From: CAZDYP01 sp964509505
GTDB taxonomy: Bacteria; Chloroflexota; Anaerolineae; JACRMK01
Reading direction: 5' to 3'
DNA: 11,665 nucleotides
Assembly (NCBI GenBank): GCA_964509505.1
Contig: CAZDYP010000170.1
Coordinates: 1-11,665, forward strand
How positions within the stretch are numbered: the first letter of the stretch is position 1; every line of letters begins with the position of its first letter. Below the pieces are notes generated by a model, which saw only the letters and a program-made list of their open reading frames with translations, made no database searches and had not been told where the DNA came from. Shown piece after piece: positions 6,279 to 11,665 of the stretch. The translations under genes and the position numbers were made by a program.

Positions 6279-7313
6279 GTGGCCACAACGATTTTGGGTA
6301 TTGATTTAGGCGCGCATAGCGTGAAAGTATGCGGCAAACAAGGCACGTTTGCGTTTCCCGCCGCAGTGATGCCGTATGCTATCACAGGCGACAGCGATTT
6401 AGGACAAGTCACTTCGTCGTTGGCGTTTTCGTTTGACGACGGCGTGCATCGCGGCGATTACAACATCGGCGAGCTCGCGCTGTTGACGCGCAACGTCGTG
6501 CGCACGGTGACGAATACGACCCGCCTAAGTGGCAGCGAAACAACCTCACTCTATCTGTCAGCCGTTTCGATGGCGTGCCCCAACGAGCAAGACATCAACG
6601 CCTTCGTCGTCGCAGGGTTGCCGGCGCGCTTGGCTACACCGTCCAACATGGAAACCTTGAAGAGCAGCGTCAGCGGGCATTACACCTTGCGCCATCATAA
6701 TGGCCGTATCCAAAACATCCAACTCAACATCGAGCATGTGATGAGTCAACCGAATGGCGGCTTGCTCGACTTCTTCACTGACCCTGACGGCTATCCCGTC
6801 AACGAAGCGACCTTCCGCGATGAAATCGTCGCCGTGTTGGACGTGGGCGGCGAAACCAGCGATTTCGCATACTTCATGCCCCGCCTGACGTGGGTGGCAG
6901 ACAAGAGCGGTTCGATTGACCTCGGTACCCGTTGGATGGAAGACAACGTGCTGCGGGACATCGAACAGTTTCATGGCGTGCGCGGTCTCGATCCTTATTC
7001 GATTTGGAAACAAATTCACGAGCGCAAAGTCACCGTGCGCGGCAAGAAGGTTGACATCAACGTCATCGTCGAGAAACGCTTGCGTGAATTGGCGTCGCTC
7101 TTATGCCGCTTCTCGCTCGACGCGGCGAATACGAACCTCAACGAGTTGCAATTGTTCCTCTGCACCGGCGGCGGTGAGTTGGACTTGTTCGAGTATATTC
7201 AAGCCCAATTCCCGCACGCGCAAATCAGCAATGACCCGCGCTTCGCCAATGCGCGCGGCTTTTACAAAAAAGGTCTGCGGCTCGCGCGTCAGAAAAATTT
7301 GATGCCGGCATAA
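6279..7313 (+). CDS. ParM/Alp-type actin-like ATPase
   Basis: 344-residue actin-fold ATPase; relatives polymerise into filaments that push DNA apart in type II partition systems. The GTG start is favoured by GGGAGG 5 bases upstream and by the protein opening directly on phosphate-1: G-I-D-L-G-A-H-S-V-K-V at 7-17. Phosphate-2 is D-V-G-G-E-T-S-D-F at 188-196, the adenosine region C-T-G-G-G-E-L-D-L at 295-303, and F-A-N-A-R-G-F-Y-K at 322-330 matches the C-terminal block of ParM-family proteins. This last block and the length separate it from MreB, FtsA and Hsp70. The following small gene has the look of a ParR adaptor, so the pair resembles a parMR operon, here apparently on a chromosome beside hom, adeC and cytochrome oxidase assembly genes. 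Cargo is unknown: plasmid remnant, prophage/integrated element, or a co-opted chromosomal or cytoskeletal role. Confidence 0.88.
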   Translation: MATTILGIDLGAHSVKVCGKQGTFAFPAAVMPYAITGDSDLGQVTSSLAFSFDDGVHRGDYNIGELALLTRNVVRTVTNTTRLSGSETTSLYLSAVSMACPNEQDINAFVVAGLPARLATPSNMETLKSSVSGHYTLRHHNGRIQNIQLNIEHVMSQPNGGLLDFFTDPDGYPVNEATFRDEIVAVLDVGGETSDFAYFMPRLTWVADKSGSIDLGTRWMEDNVLRDIEQFHGVRGLDPYSIWKQIHERKVTVRGKKVDINVIVEKRLRELASLLCRFSLDAANTNLNELQLFLCTGGGELDLFEYIQAQFPHAQISNDPRFANARGFYKKGLRLARQKNLMPA

Positions 7314-7317
7314 GCTG

Positions 7318-7408
7318 GACGGGAGACGACAGACAAAGGTATAGCCCTCTTCCTTTGTCTTCCGCCCTCCAACTTCCAACTTGCGTCTTCCGTCTTCCGT
7401 CCTCTATC
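7318..7408. repeat. Fold-back heptamer array between actin and ParR-like genes
   Basis: Left arm of three 7-base units (GACGGGA, GACGACA, GACAAAG, 7318-7338), a 14-base centre, then eight units on the right (7353-7408): CTTTGTC, TTCCGCC, CTCCAAC, TTCCAAC, TTGCGTC, TTCCGTC, TTCCGTC, CTCTATC. The right arm is the reverse-complement type of the left, and AGACAAAGG (7331-7339) pairs perfectly with CCTTTGTCT (7352-7360). On the minus strand the right arm contains GTTGGAA and GTTGGAG, the family of the 1073-1100 array. It fills the whole gap between the two partition-like genes. Confidence 0.82.
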
Positions 7409-7418
7409 TATGTGAACC

Positions 7419-7709
7419 ATGAGTCAATCTTCTCCACTCCGCGCTGAAATCAGCTTCGATACACAAGCCGATGCAGATTTGTTGCCGCTAGTGCAAGACT
7501 TACAGAAGAAAGGTCAGTTTGCGACGGTTGTGAAGTCGCTCATGCGCCTGCACATCGGCAAACCAGCGACGCTCGAATTGATGGCGAAACTGTATGACGT
7601 GCAGAACGCATTGCTCACGCAGCTCACCGCGGCGACGGATGGCAACAAGCCACAGGACCCGCCCGTGACACCGCAACGTGAAGATGATCCGTTGTTGGAT
7701 AATTTGTGA
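7419..7709 (+). CDS. Putative ParR-like ribbon-helix-helix adaptor
   Basis: 96-residue soluble protein. Residues 8-14 (R-A-E-I-S-F-D) form a short beta strand, followed by two predicted helices (D-A-D-L-L-P-L-V-Q-D-L at 18-28; F-A-T-V-V-K-S-L-M-R-L-H at 34-45). This is the layout of the ribbon-helix-helix domain in ParR/StbB-type centromere-binding proteins. A third helix spans about 50-71, and the tail is Pro-rich and acidic (R-E-D-D-P-L-L-D-N-L). In known type II systems the ParR C-terminus contacts the ParM filament end, a fitting job for this tail. It directly follows the ParM-like gene with a 105-base gap filled by heptamer repeats. No Shine-Dalgarno precedes the ATG, and another nearby start is not apparent. 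Assignment rests on size, domain pattern and context. Confidence 0.62.
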   Translation: MSQSSPLRAEISFDTQADADLLPLVQDLQKKGQFATVVKSLMRLHIGKPATLELMAKLYDVQNALLTQLTAATDGNKPQDPPVTPQREDDPLLDNL

Positions 7710-7762
7710 GCGAAAGGGAGCGATGGATTCGACAATGGATATTAACCGGCTACGCGGATTGA

Positions 7763-7815
7763 AAACGGATGGAGTGATGCCATCCGTTTATTTGTCTCAG
7801 TTAGTCGCATCACTC
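7763..7815 (+). promoter_or_regulatory. Overlapping, mutually exclusive hairpins (terminator/attenuator-like)
   Basis: Hairpin 1: AAACGGATGG (7763-7772) with CCATCCGTTT (7780-7789), perfect 10-bp stem, 7-base loop, followed by ATTTGTC, a plausible terminator for the ParM/ParR pair. Hairpin 2: GAGTGATGC (7772-7780), the loop of hairpin 1, is a perfect 9-base match to GCATCACTC (7807-7815), followed by TTTTCC. The two pairings share bases and cannot coexist. The MFS start codon lies 7 bases after hairpin 2. Confidence 0.65.
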
Positions 7816-7822
7816 TTTTCCT

Positions 7823-9085
7823 ATGCCATCACCTTCAGATATAACAAAAGAAATTCCTTCCCTCACCCGCAATGCGTTCTTCAATTTGCTCGACGCGGGT
7901 TTCTTTGGCTTTGGGATTGGCGTCACATCATTTGTCACGGTCTTGCCGTTGTTCGTTAGCCAACTCACTGACTCTGCGATTTTGATTGGGCTGATTCCTG
8001 CGCTACGCGGCATGGGCTGGCAGCTGCCGCAATTGCTGACCGCCCAGCGCGTGACTCGCCTAAGCCGTTACAAACCGCTGATGCTGCAAATGATTGCGCA
8101 CGAGCGGTTGCCCTATGTTGGCTTGGCGCTTATTGCATGGTTCTTGCCCCAGCTGAGCCGCGAGCTCGCGTTGACGCTCACATACGCGATGCTCATCTGG
8201 AATGCGTTGGGCGGCGGACTCGCAGCGACGCCATGGCAAAGCCTCATCGCCAAAATCATTCCAGGTAGTCGTTTAGGTTTGTTCTTCGGCGCGCAAGCGG
8301 CAGTAGCGAACTTGTGCTTGAGCATCGGCGCATTAGCGTCTGGTTTTTTGTTGGAGCAGCTCACGACGCCCATCAACTACACAATTTGTTTTTTCATCAC
8401 TCTCATCTTTATGCTCGTGTCGTGGCTTTCCGTCGCGCAAGTGCGCGAACTGCCTCACACACCGACCCAGCAACCGATGGCGCAGCATGAGTTTGGATGG
8501 CAGCTCGTCGCCATTTTGAAACGCGACAAAAATTTCGGATGGTTTCTGGTGGCGCGGATGTTGTCGCAAATGGCGACGATGGCGTTTGGCTTTTACATCG
8601 TCTATGCGACCCAGCATTTCGCCATGAGCGCGGGTGTGGCTGGACAAATGACCGCCGTGTTCGCCGCCACGCAAATCGTGGCAAATGTGGTAATGGGTTG
8701 GCTGGGTGACAAGTTGGGCCATCGTTCCGTGATGGCGATGGGCGCATTGGCGGCGACGGCGAGCGCGTTGCTGGCGTGGCTGGCAAATGAAATCGTGTGG
8801 TTCTATCTTGTGTTCGTGCTGGCGGGTATCGCCACCGTTGCAATCTGGACGCTGGCATTGGCGCTCTCGCTTGACTTCGGCGCACTGGCAGAACGTCCTG
8901 CCTACATCGGGTTGTCAAACACTTTAATCGCGCCCAGCACGATTCTTGCGCCTTTGATGGGGGGTTGGCTAGCAGATACCGCAGGTTATCCTGTCACGTT
9001 TGTCGCTTCGGCGTTGGGCGGGTTAGCGACGGCAGTGGTCATGGTGATGTTGCTCAAAGACCCCAAACGCGCAGCCCATGAGTAA
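7823..9085 (+). CDS. MFS transporter, substrate unknown
   Basis: 420-residue major facilitator protein with about 12 hydrophobic segments. The inter-domain loop (about 204-238) is polar (T-P-T-Q-Q-P-M-A-Q-H-E). Motif A in the second half is M-G-W-L-G-D-K-L-G-H-R at 291-301. A conserved-looking turn A-T-P-W-Q-S-L-I-A-K-I-I-P-G-S-R (135-150) precedes a long helix. It could be an exporter, but specificity cannot be inferred. The in-frame stop at 7802 makes 7823 the first possible ATG. There is no Shine-Dalgarno before it, and the bases just upstream form one side of a hairpin with a T run, so translation may be leaderless, coupled or attenuated. It is not closely similar to the other permease in the window. 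Confidence 0.85.
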   Translation: MPSPSDITKEIPSLTRNAFFNLLDAGFFGFGIGVTSFVTVLPLFVSQLTDSAILIGLIPALRGMGWQLPQLLTAQRVTRLSRYKPLMLQMIAHERLPYVGLALIAWFLPQLSRELALTLTYAMLIWNALGGGLAATPWQSLIAKIIPGSRLGLFFGAQAAVANLCLSIGALASGFLLEQLTTPINYTICFFITLIFMLVSWLSVAQVRELPHTPTQQPMAQHEFGWQLVAILKRDKNFGWFLVARMLSQMATMAFGFYIVYATQHFAMSAGVAGQMTAVFAATQIVANVVMGWLGDKLGHRSVMAMGALAATASALLAWLANEIVWFYLVFVLAGIATVAIWTLALALSLDFGALAERPAYIGLSNTLIAPSTILAPLMGGWLADTAGYPVTFVASALGGLATAVVMVMLLKDPKRAAHE

Positions 9086-9101
9086 ATTGGGCAATGCTGA
9101 T

Positions 9102-9129
9102 TTGACGCGCCATCTATCCACACTATAAT
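9102..9129 (+). promoter_or_regulatory. Near-consensus promoter giving a probably leaderless mRNA
   Basis: TTGACG (9102-9107, 5 of 6), 16-base spacer, TATAAT (9124-9129, 6 of 6). The expected transcription start, 6-8 bases after the -10 box, falls at 9135-9137, only 3-5 bases before the ATG at 9140. The sequence between has no Shine-Dalgarno. Confidence 0.75.
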
Positions 9130-9139
9130 CGTTGCTAAC

Positions 9140-9550
9140 ATGAAACACTGGAATGAGTTGTGGCGCAATATGCTCAACTGCGGGTTGGTAGCAGCCTTGT
9201 TGCTTTATACGTTGCTGCCTGTCTTGGGCAACATCTGGCACGAGGTCGTGCCCGAACATGAGCACTGGCTTTTAGCTGAGGTGACCCATAGCGCACATAC
9301 GAATATCGAGAGAGTTTCTTTCAGCGATGCGCTCTGCGCAAAGTGTCTTGCTACTCACGCAAACGAGACGCTCATGCACACGTTCAACCCCTCATCTCTA
9401 CTGCAAAGTTTCATGGTCGTGGTTGCTCTTGGCACTGCGTTCATGTGCTTGGTGTTACCCACCCGTTGGACTCGCTGGATGCCGCTCCCACTACGGTTGA
9501 AATCGGCGAGTCTGCCCCTGTTGGATCCTCCGCCTGTGTTGGTTGCTTAA
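9140..9550 (+). CDS. His/Cys-rich two-span membrane protein, copper-island paralog A
   Basis: 136 residues, no family recognised with confidence. One hydrophobic span at about 15-32, an outside loop of about 55 residues, a second span at about 91-107, then a Pro/Leu-rich tail ending D-P-P-P-V-L-V-A. The loop is rich in metal ligands: W-H-E-V-V-P-E-H-E-H-W (33-43), H50, H53, C-A-K-C (66-69), H73 and H80 in L-M-H-T-F-N-P-S-S. A truncated homolog (from 11406) lies on the far side of the Cox11/SCO/PCuAC genes and keeps H34, H40, H42 and H80 at identical positions. Context and ligands suggest periplasmic copper binding or sensing. The layout recalls the small copper-associated DUF2946-type proteins (Cys-x-x-Cys, Pro-rich end), but this is only a resemblance. 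It has its own strong promoter. Confidence 0.75.
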   Translation: MKHWNELWRNMLNCGLVAALLLYTLLPVLGNIWHEVVPEHEHWLLAEVTHSAHTNIERVSFSDALCAKCLATHANETLMHTFNPSSLLQSFMVVVALGTAFMCLVLPTRWTRWMPLPLRLKSASLPLLDPPPVLVA

Positions 9551-9580
9551 CTACCGTTACATTATCCATCGCATGAAAAA

Positions 9581-9704
9581 GGTATCAGGTAATACGTTGA
9601 TACCCTCCATCAAAGCATGAGCTGTATCAGCAGCTCATGTATCAGGTGATTTTGCGCGCATGGTTATCCCTGCTGGCGCAAGGATGTATCTGCGCGTCAA
9701 AATC
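9581..9704. promoter_or_regulatory. Densely structured leader before the Cox11-like gene
   Basis: Within the 171-base gap, three successive inverted repeats: GGTATCA/TGATACC (9581-9587/9598-9604), perfect, 10-base loop; CATGAGCTG/CAGCTCATG (9616-9624/9631-9639), perfect 9 bp, 6-base loop; and GATTTTGCGCGC (9648-9659) against GCGCG-T-CAAAATC (9692-9704), 12 pairs with one bulged T. GTATCAGGTRAT occurs twice (9582-9593 and 9639-9650) and GTATCAG a third time (9624-9630). The elements could be a terminator for the upstream gene, an operator, or a structured 5' leader. I recognise no known riboswitch class. No ORF with a ribosome site was found. Confidence 0.6.
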
Positions 9705-9721
9705 GAAAGGGTTGCGAGCCT

Positions 9722-10171
9722 ATGACAGCTTCGGCTTCGCCTGTTAAGCGGAAAGGGCGTTTGCTCATCATCGCTATGGGCGTCGTCTTTCTGGCAGCAA
9801 ACGCCTGGTGGCTCTGGCGACAGGTTGCGCCTATCGAGGTGCGCCTCGTCAGCGAAGTCAATGCGTTGCCCTTCGAGGTCACGGCGATTCCAGCAGTGGT
9901 TTATGCGCGCCCTGGCGAGATGGTCAACGTGACTTATCGCATTCATAACAAAGACCAACAACCCATCGTCGCGCTTGGGAAGATCGAATTGGAACCAGAG
10001 GTCGCCAACACGCAAGTCAAAATTTTCATGACCCAGTGCGGTGGCGTGAATACGTTTCAAAATGAGCAGCCGCGCGATTATTACGTGACGTTCCGCGTGC
10101 AGGCGGCGGGGCTGACAGGCGCGTCGCAAATTACGTTGCGACACAGATTCATGCCTGCCGATTCACAATAG
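9722..10171 (+). CDS. Cox11/CtaG-like cytochrome c oxidase assembly protein, degenerate Cys motif
   Basis: 149 residues: one N-terminal span at about 13-32 (L-L-I-I-A-M-G-V-V-F-L-A-A-N-A-W-W-L-W), then an outside immunoglobulin-like domain. Landmarks of Cox11 are V-Y-A-R-P-G-E-M-V-N-V-T-Y-R-I-H-N (60-76), F-M-T-Q-C (102-106), Y-V-T-F-R-V (121-126) and a C-terminal I-T-L-R-H-R-F-M-P (137-145). Cox11 delivers copper to the CuB site of oxidase subunit I using a C-F-C-F pair; here the position reads T-Q-C-G-G-V-N-T-F, keeping only C106. Copper transfer may need dimerisation, a partner protein or other ligands, or this may be a diverged Cox11-like scaffold. It is the first gene of a tight trio with SCO and PCuAC (gap of 10 bases to SCO). 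The start has only a distant AAAGGG (10 bases away). Confidence 0.75.
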   Translation: MTASASPVKRKGRLLIIAMGVVFLAANAWWLWRQVAPIEVRLVSEVNALPFEVTAIPAVVYARPGEMVNVTYRIHNKDQQPIVALGKIELEPEVANTQVKIFMTQCGGVNTFQNEQPRDYYVTFRVQAAGLTGASQITLRHRFMPADSQ

Positions 10172-10181
10172 GAGTTTGTCT

Positions 10182-10781
10182 ATGAAATGGCGCTGGCTGG
10201 TGGGCGCAGTCATCCTCGTCGGTTTGCTTGGCATTGGCGTGATTGTCTGGCGCATGACTCAAACCCATCAGTTTTCTGGACTGATGAAAGAGCCGCCTGA
10301 ACCCGCAGCTGACTTCACCTTGACGGATGAAACCGGCAATCCATTTACATTGAGCCAACTACGCGGGCAATGGGTATTGTTGTATTACGGCTACACGACT
10401 TGCCCCGATGTGTGTCCTGCGACATTGGCGATTTTGGCGCAAGCCAAGCGGGAGCTAGGCGCAGATGGAGCGAAGTTCCGTGTCGTATTCATCACGGTAG
10501 ATCCTGAACGCGATACGACCGAGGTGCTGCGCCGCTATCTCAAAAACTTCGGCGATGACTACAAAGGTTTGACCGGCTCGGCAGCGCAAATCGCCAACGC
10601 CGCCAAACCTTACGGCGTTAAATACGAAAAGGTCAGCACGACCTCGGCGCTAGGCTATCTGGTGAATCATTCTGGTTCCGTCTATCTGATTGATCCGCAG
10701 TGGCGCTGGCGGGAGACGTTTCCATTCGGTGTGCAACCGGATGAAGTAGCCGCTGACCTCAAATACTTATCTAGGAGATAA
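10182..10781 (+). CDS. SCO1/SenC/PrrC copper chaperone-thioredoxin
   Basis: 199 residues. The ATG at 10182 is chosen over an in-frame TTG six bases upstream because AGGAG lies 7 bases before the ATG. Single N-terminal membrane anchor (about 6-23), then a thioredoxin-fold domain exposed outside. The copper site is complete: C74-P-D-V-C78 in Y-G-Y-T-T-C-P-D-V-C-P-A-T-L and H163 in V-N-H-S-G-S-V-Y-L-I-D-P. F-I-T-V-D-P-E-R-D (103-111) is another family block. SCO proteins reduce and metallate the CuA site of cytochrome c oxidase subunit II, usually receiving copper from PCuAC, encoded here 5 bases downstream. The 10-base gap to the Cox11-like gene and 5-base gap to PCuAC mark one operon. Confidence 0.95.
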   Translation: MKWRWLVGAVILVGLLGIGVIVWRMTQTHQFSGLMKEPPEPAADFTLTDETGNPFTLSQLRGQWVLLYYGYTTCPDVCPATLAILAQAKRELGADGAKFRVVFITVDPERDTTEVLRRYLKNFGDDYKGLTGSAAQIANAAKPYGVKYEKVSTTSALGYLVNHSGSVYLIDPQWRWRETFPFGVQPDEVAADLKYLSRR

Positions 10782-10786
10782 CTCAC

Positions 10787-11335
10787 ATGCAAATCCGTTT
10801 TCTCATGCTTTTGGCGTTCACTCTCCTGTGGGTGAGCGCATGTGGACCTACTACCGCAACACCGACAACCGTTAGCCAATCTTCTGGGGCAGCGCAACCC
10901 GGCGCCAAAGTGCAAATCAGCGAAACCTGGGCGCGCGCCGCAAGCGGGCCTGCGATGTCCATGCCAGGCATGAGCACGCCCCAGGCTATGGGCACGCCTA
11001 GTAGTATGGGCATGGGCGCTGGACCTAATAGCGCGGTGTACATGAAGATCCGCAATTTGACTAGCAACCCCGACAAGCTGATCAAGGCGCAAAGCGATGT
11101 GTCGAATGTGGTCGAATTGCATACCGTTGAAAAAGAAGGCGATGTGATGAAGATGAAACCCGTGCCTGCGATCGAAGTGCCTGCGAATGGCGAAGTGGCT
11201 TTGCAGCCCGGCGGTTTTCACGTCATGCTTATTGGCTTGAAGAAAGACTTGAACCCCGGTGACAAGGTGCGCGTGAAGCTGACTTTCGAGAAAGCAGGCG
11301 AGCTCGACGTGGAAGCAGAAGTGCGGAAACCTTGA
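10787..11335 (+). CDS. PCuAC periplasmic copper chaperone, lipoprotein with Met-rich insert
   Basis: 182 residues. Lipoprotein signal: M-Q-I-R-F, hydrophobic stretch, lipobox V-S-A-C with C19, then a Thr/Ser/Pro linker. The PCuAC cupredoxin-like domain carries the family copper motif exactly: H112-x10-M123-x21-H145-x-M147. Between W-A-R-A (48-51) and the next strand there is a Met-rich insert (57-76) with six Met (57, 59, 62, 68, 74, 76) and Gly/Pro/Ser, a likely extra Cu(I) site. PCuAC passes copper to SCO and the CuA site; the gene is last of the trio, 5 bases after SCO, with GGAG about 9 bases before the ATG. A hairpin follows at 11353-11389. Confidence 0.93.
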   Translation: MQIRFLMLLAFTLLWVSACGPTTATPTTVSQSSGAAQPGAKVQISETWARAASGPAMSMPGMSTPQAMGTPSSMGMGAGPNSAVYMKIRNLTSNPDKLIKAQSDVSNVVELHTVEKEGDVMKMKPVPAIEVPANGEVALQPGGFHVMLIGLKKDLNPGDKVRVKLTFEKAGELDVEAEVRKP

Positions 11336-11352
11336 TCAGATCATTAGTTCAT

Positions 11353-11399
11353 CCTTGCGACGGCGATGTAATGGTCAACCTTCGCAAGGCATGGTGTTT
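11353..11399 (+). terminator. Hairpin after the Cox11-SCO-PCuAC operon
   Basis: CCTTGCGA (11353-11360) pairs perfectly with TCGCAAGG (11382-11389) over a 21-base loop, followed by CATGGTGTTTTG. It starts 18 bases after the PCuAC stop. The long loop and modest T run make this a weak terminator candidate; it could instead be a control element for the next gene, which starts 17 bases later. Confidence 0.45.
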
Positions 11400-11405
11400 T
11401 GACGC

Positions 11406-11665
11406 ATGCAACGATTGATGCTGTGGGGACAAACGGCGCTTCATCTGAGTTTGTTGGGCGCCCTCGGAACTTACATGCTCTTGCCGCTGTTCGGCTGGGT
11501 GTGGCACGACGTCGTTCCTGAACATGACCATTGGTTCATCGTAGGGAGTGAGCGTGCTGCAGCGATAGACTTCGCGCCGCAGTTGCACAAGCCTGCGAAA
11601 GCTAGCGTCCTATGTAACAGTGAGTCTGGTCAAGTCGTATTGCATACGTTCAACCCAGCGTCAGT
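11406..11665 (+). CDS. Copper-island paralog B, truncated at window end
   Basis: 86 complete codons are visible, and the frame is open to the window edge. Same build as the protein at 9140: a span at about 14-32, then W-V-W-H-D-V-V-P-E-H-D-H-W-F at 31-44, a loop with C70, and V-L-H-T-F-N-P-A-S at 78-86. Without gaps, L25-P27, G30, W33, H34, V36-P38, E39, H40, H42, W43, H80, T81, F82, N83, P84 and S86 coincide in both. The loop between the motifs has diverged: it lacks the C-x-x-C and most of the extra histidines. This makes duplication followed by divergence of ligand content likely. No Shine-Dalgarno precedes the ATG, as in the first copy, but I see no matching promoter this close. The missing C-terminus should hold the second membrane span. 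Confidence 0.75.
   Translation, partial: MQRLMLWGQTALHLSLLGALGTYMLLPLFGWVWHDVVPEHDHWFIVGSERAAAIDFAPQLHKPAKASVLCNSESGQVVLHTFNPAS

Noticed and set aside
7723..7959. Frame starting ATG 7723 with GGGAG just upstream
   Set aside because: Runs through two hairpins and over 130 bases into the MFS gene in another frame, ending without a domain. At most a leader peptide, so not called as a gene.
8333..8918. Long minus-strand frames opposite the second MFS gene
   Set aside because: Pro/Arg/His-rich shadow translations of a membrane-protein gene.
10176..10184. Upstream TTG start for the SCO gene
   Set aside because: Would put the start 1 base after the AGGAG site; the ATG at 10182 has proper 7-base spacing.

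Overview
The window looks like a chromosomal segment of an aerobic or facultative bacterium of fairly high G+C. My best guess is Chloroflexota (Anaerolineae-like). The grounds are a receiver-domain/MinD-like ATPase fusion, a copper/cytochrome-oxidase assembly cluster, and heptanucleotide tandem repeats between genes. The phylum is an inference; no rRNA or tRNA gene is visible to settle it.

Layout. Positions 1-1347 (+): the 3' part of a homoserine dehydrogenase gene cut by the window edge, then an intergenic stretch with two heptamer arrays, then a 39-codon TatA-like small membrane protein starting at TTG and closed by a hairpin. Positions 1379-4363 (-): adenine deaminase (adeC), a strong intrinsic terminator, and a receiver + MinD/ParA-type ATPase protein. 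Positions 4364-5020: mostly noncoding, with stacked hairpins and a 34-codon single-span membrane protein on the minus strand that has a consensus Shine-Dalgarno and its own terminator. Positions 5021-9085 (+): an MFS permease, a chromosomal ParM-like actin gene with a small ParR-like ribbon-helix-helix gene, and a second MFS permease. A heptamer fold-back repeat separates the actin and ribbon-helix-helix genes.

Positions 9086-11665 (+): a copper-handling island. A Cox11/CtaG-like protein, SCO1/SenC and a PCuAC chaperone are tightly packed (gaps of 10 and 5 bases) and should serve assembly of the copper centres of cytochrome c oxidase. This trio is flanked on both sides by members of an unrecognised membrane protein family sharing a W-H-[DE]-V-V-P-E-H-[DE]-H-W motif and a later H-T-F-N-P-x-S motif at identical spacing. 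The second copy runs off the window end. I consider these paralogs, together with a Cox11-like protein that has lost one of its two copper-binding cysteines, the best candidate for an undescribed variation on copper delivery.

Regulation visible in sequence: a near-consensus sigma70-type promoter placed so close to the first paralog that its mRNA is probably leaderless, good promoters before the first MFS gene and before parM, several intrinsic terminators, an overlapping pair of mutually exclusive hairpins before the second MFS gene, and a densely structured leader before the Cox11-like gene.
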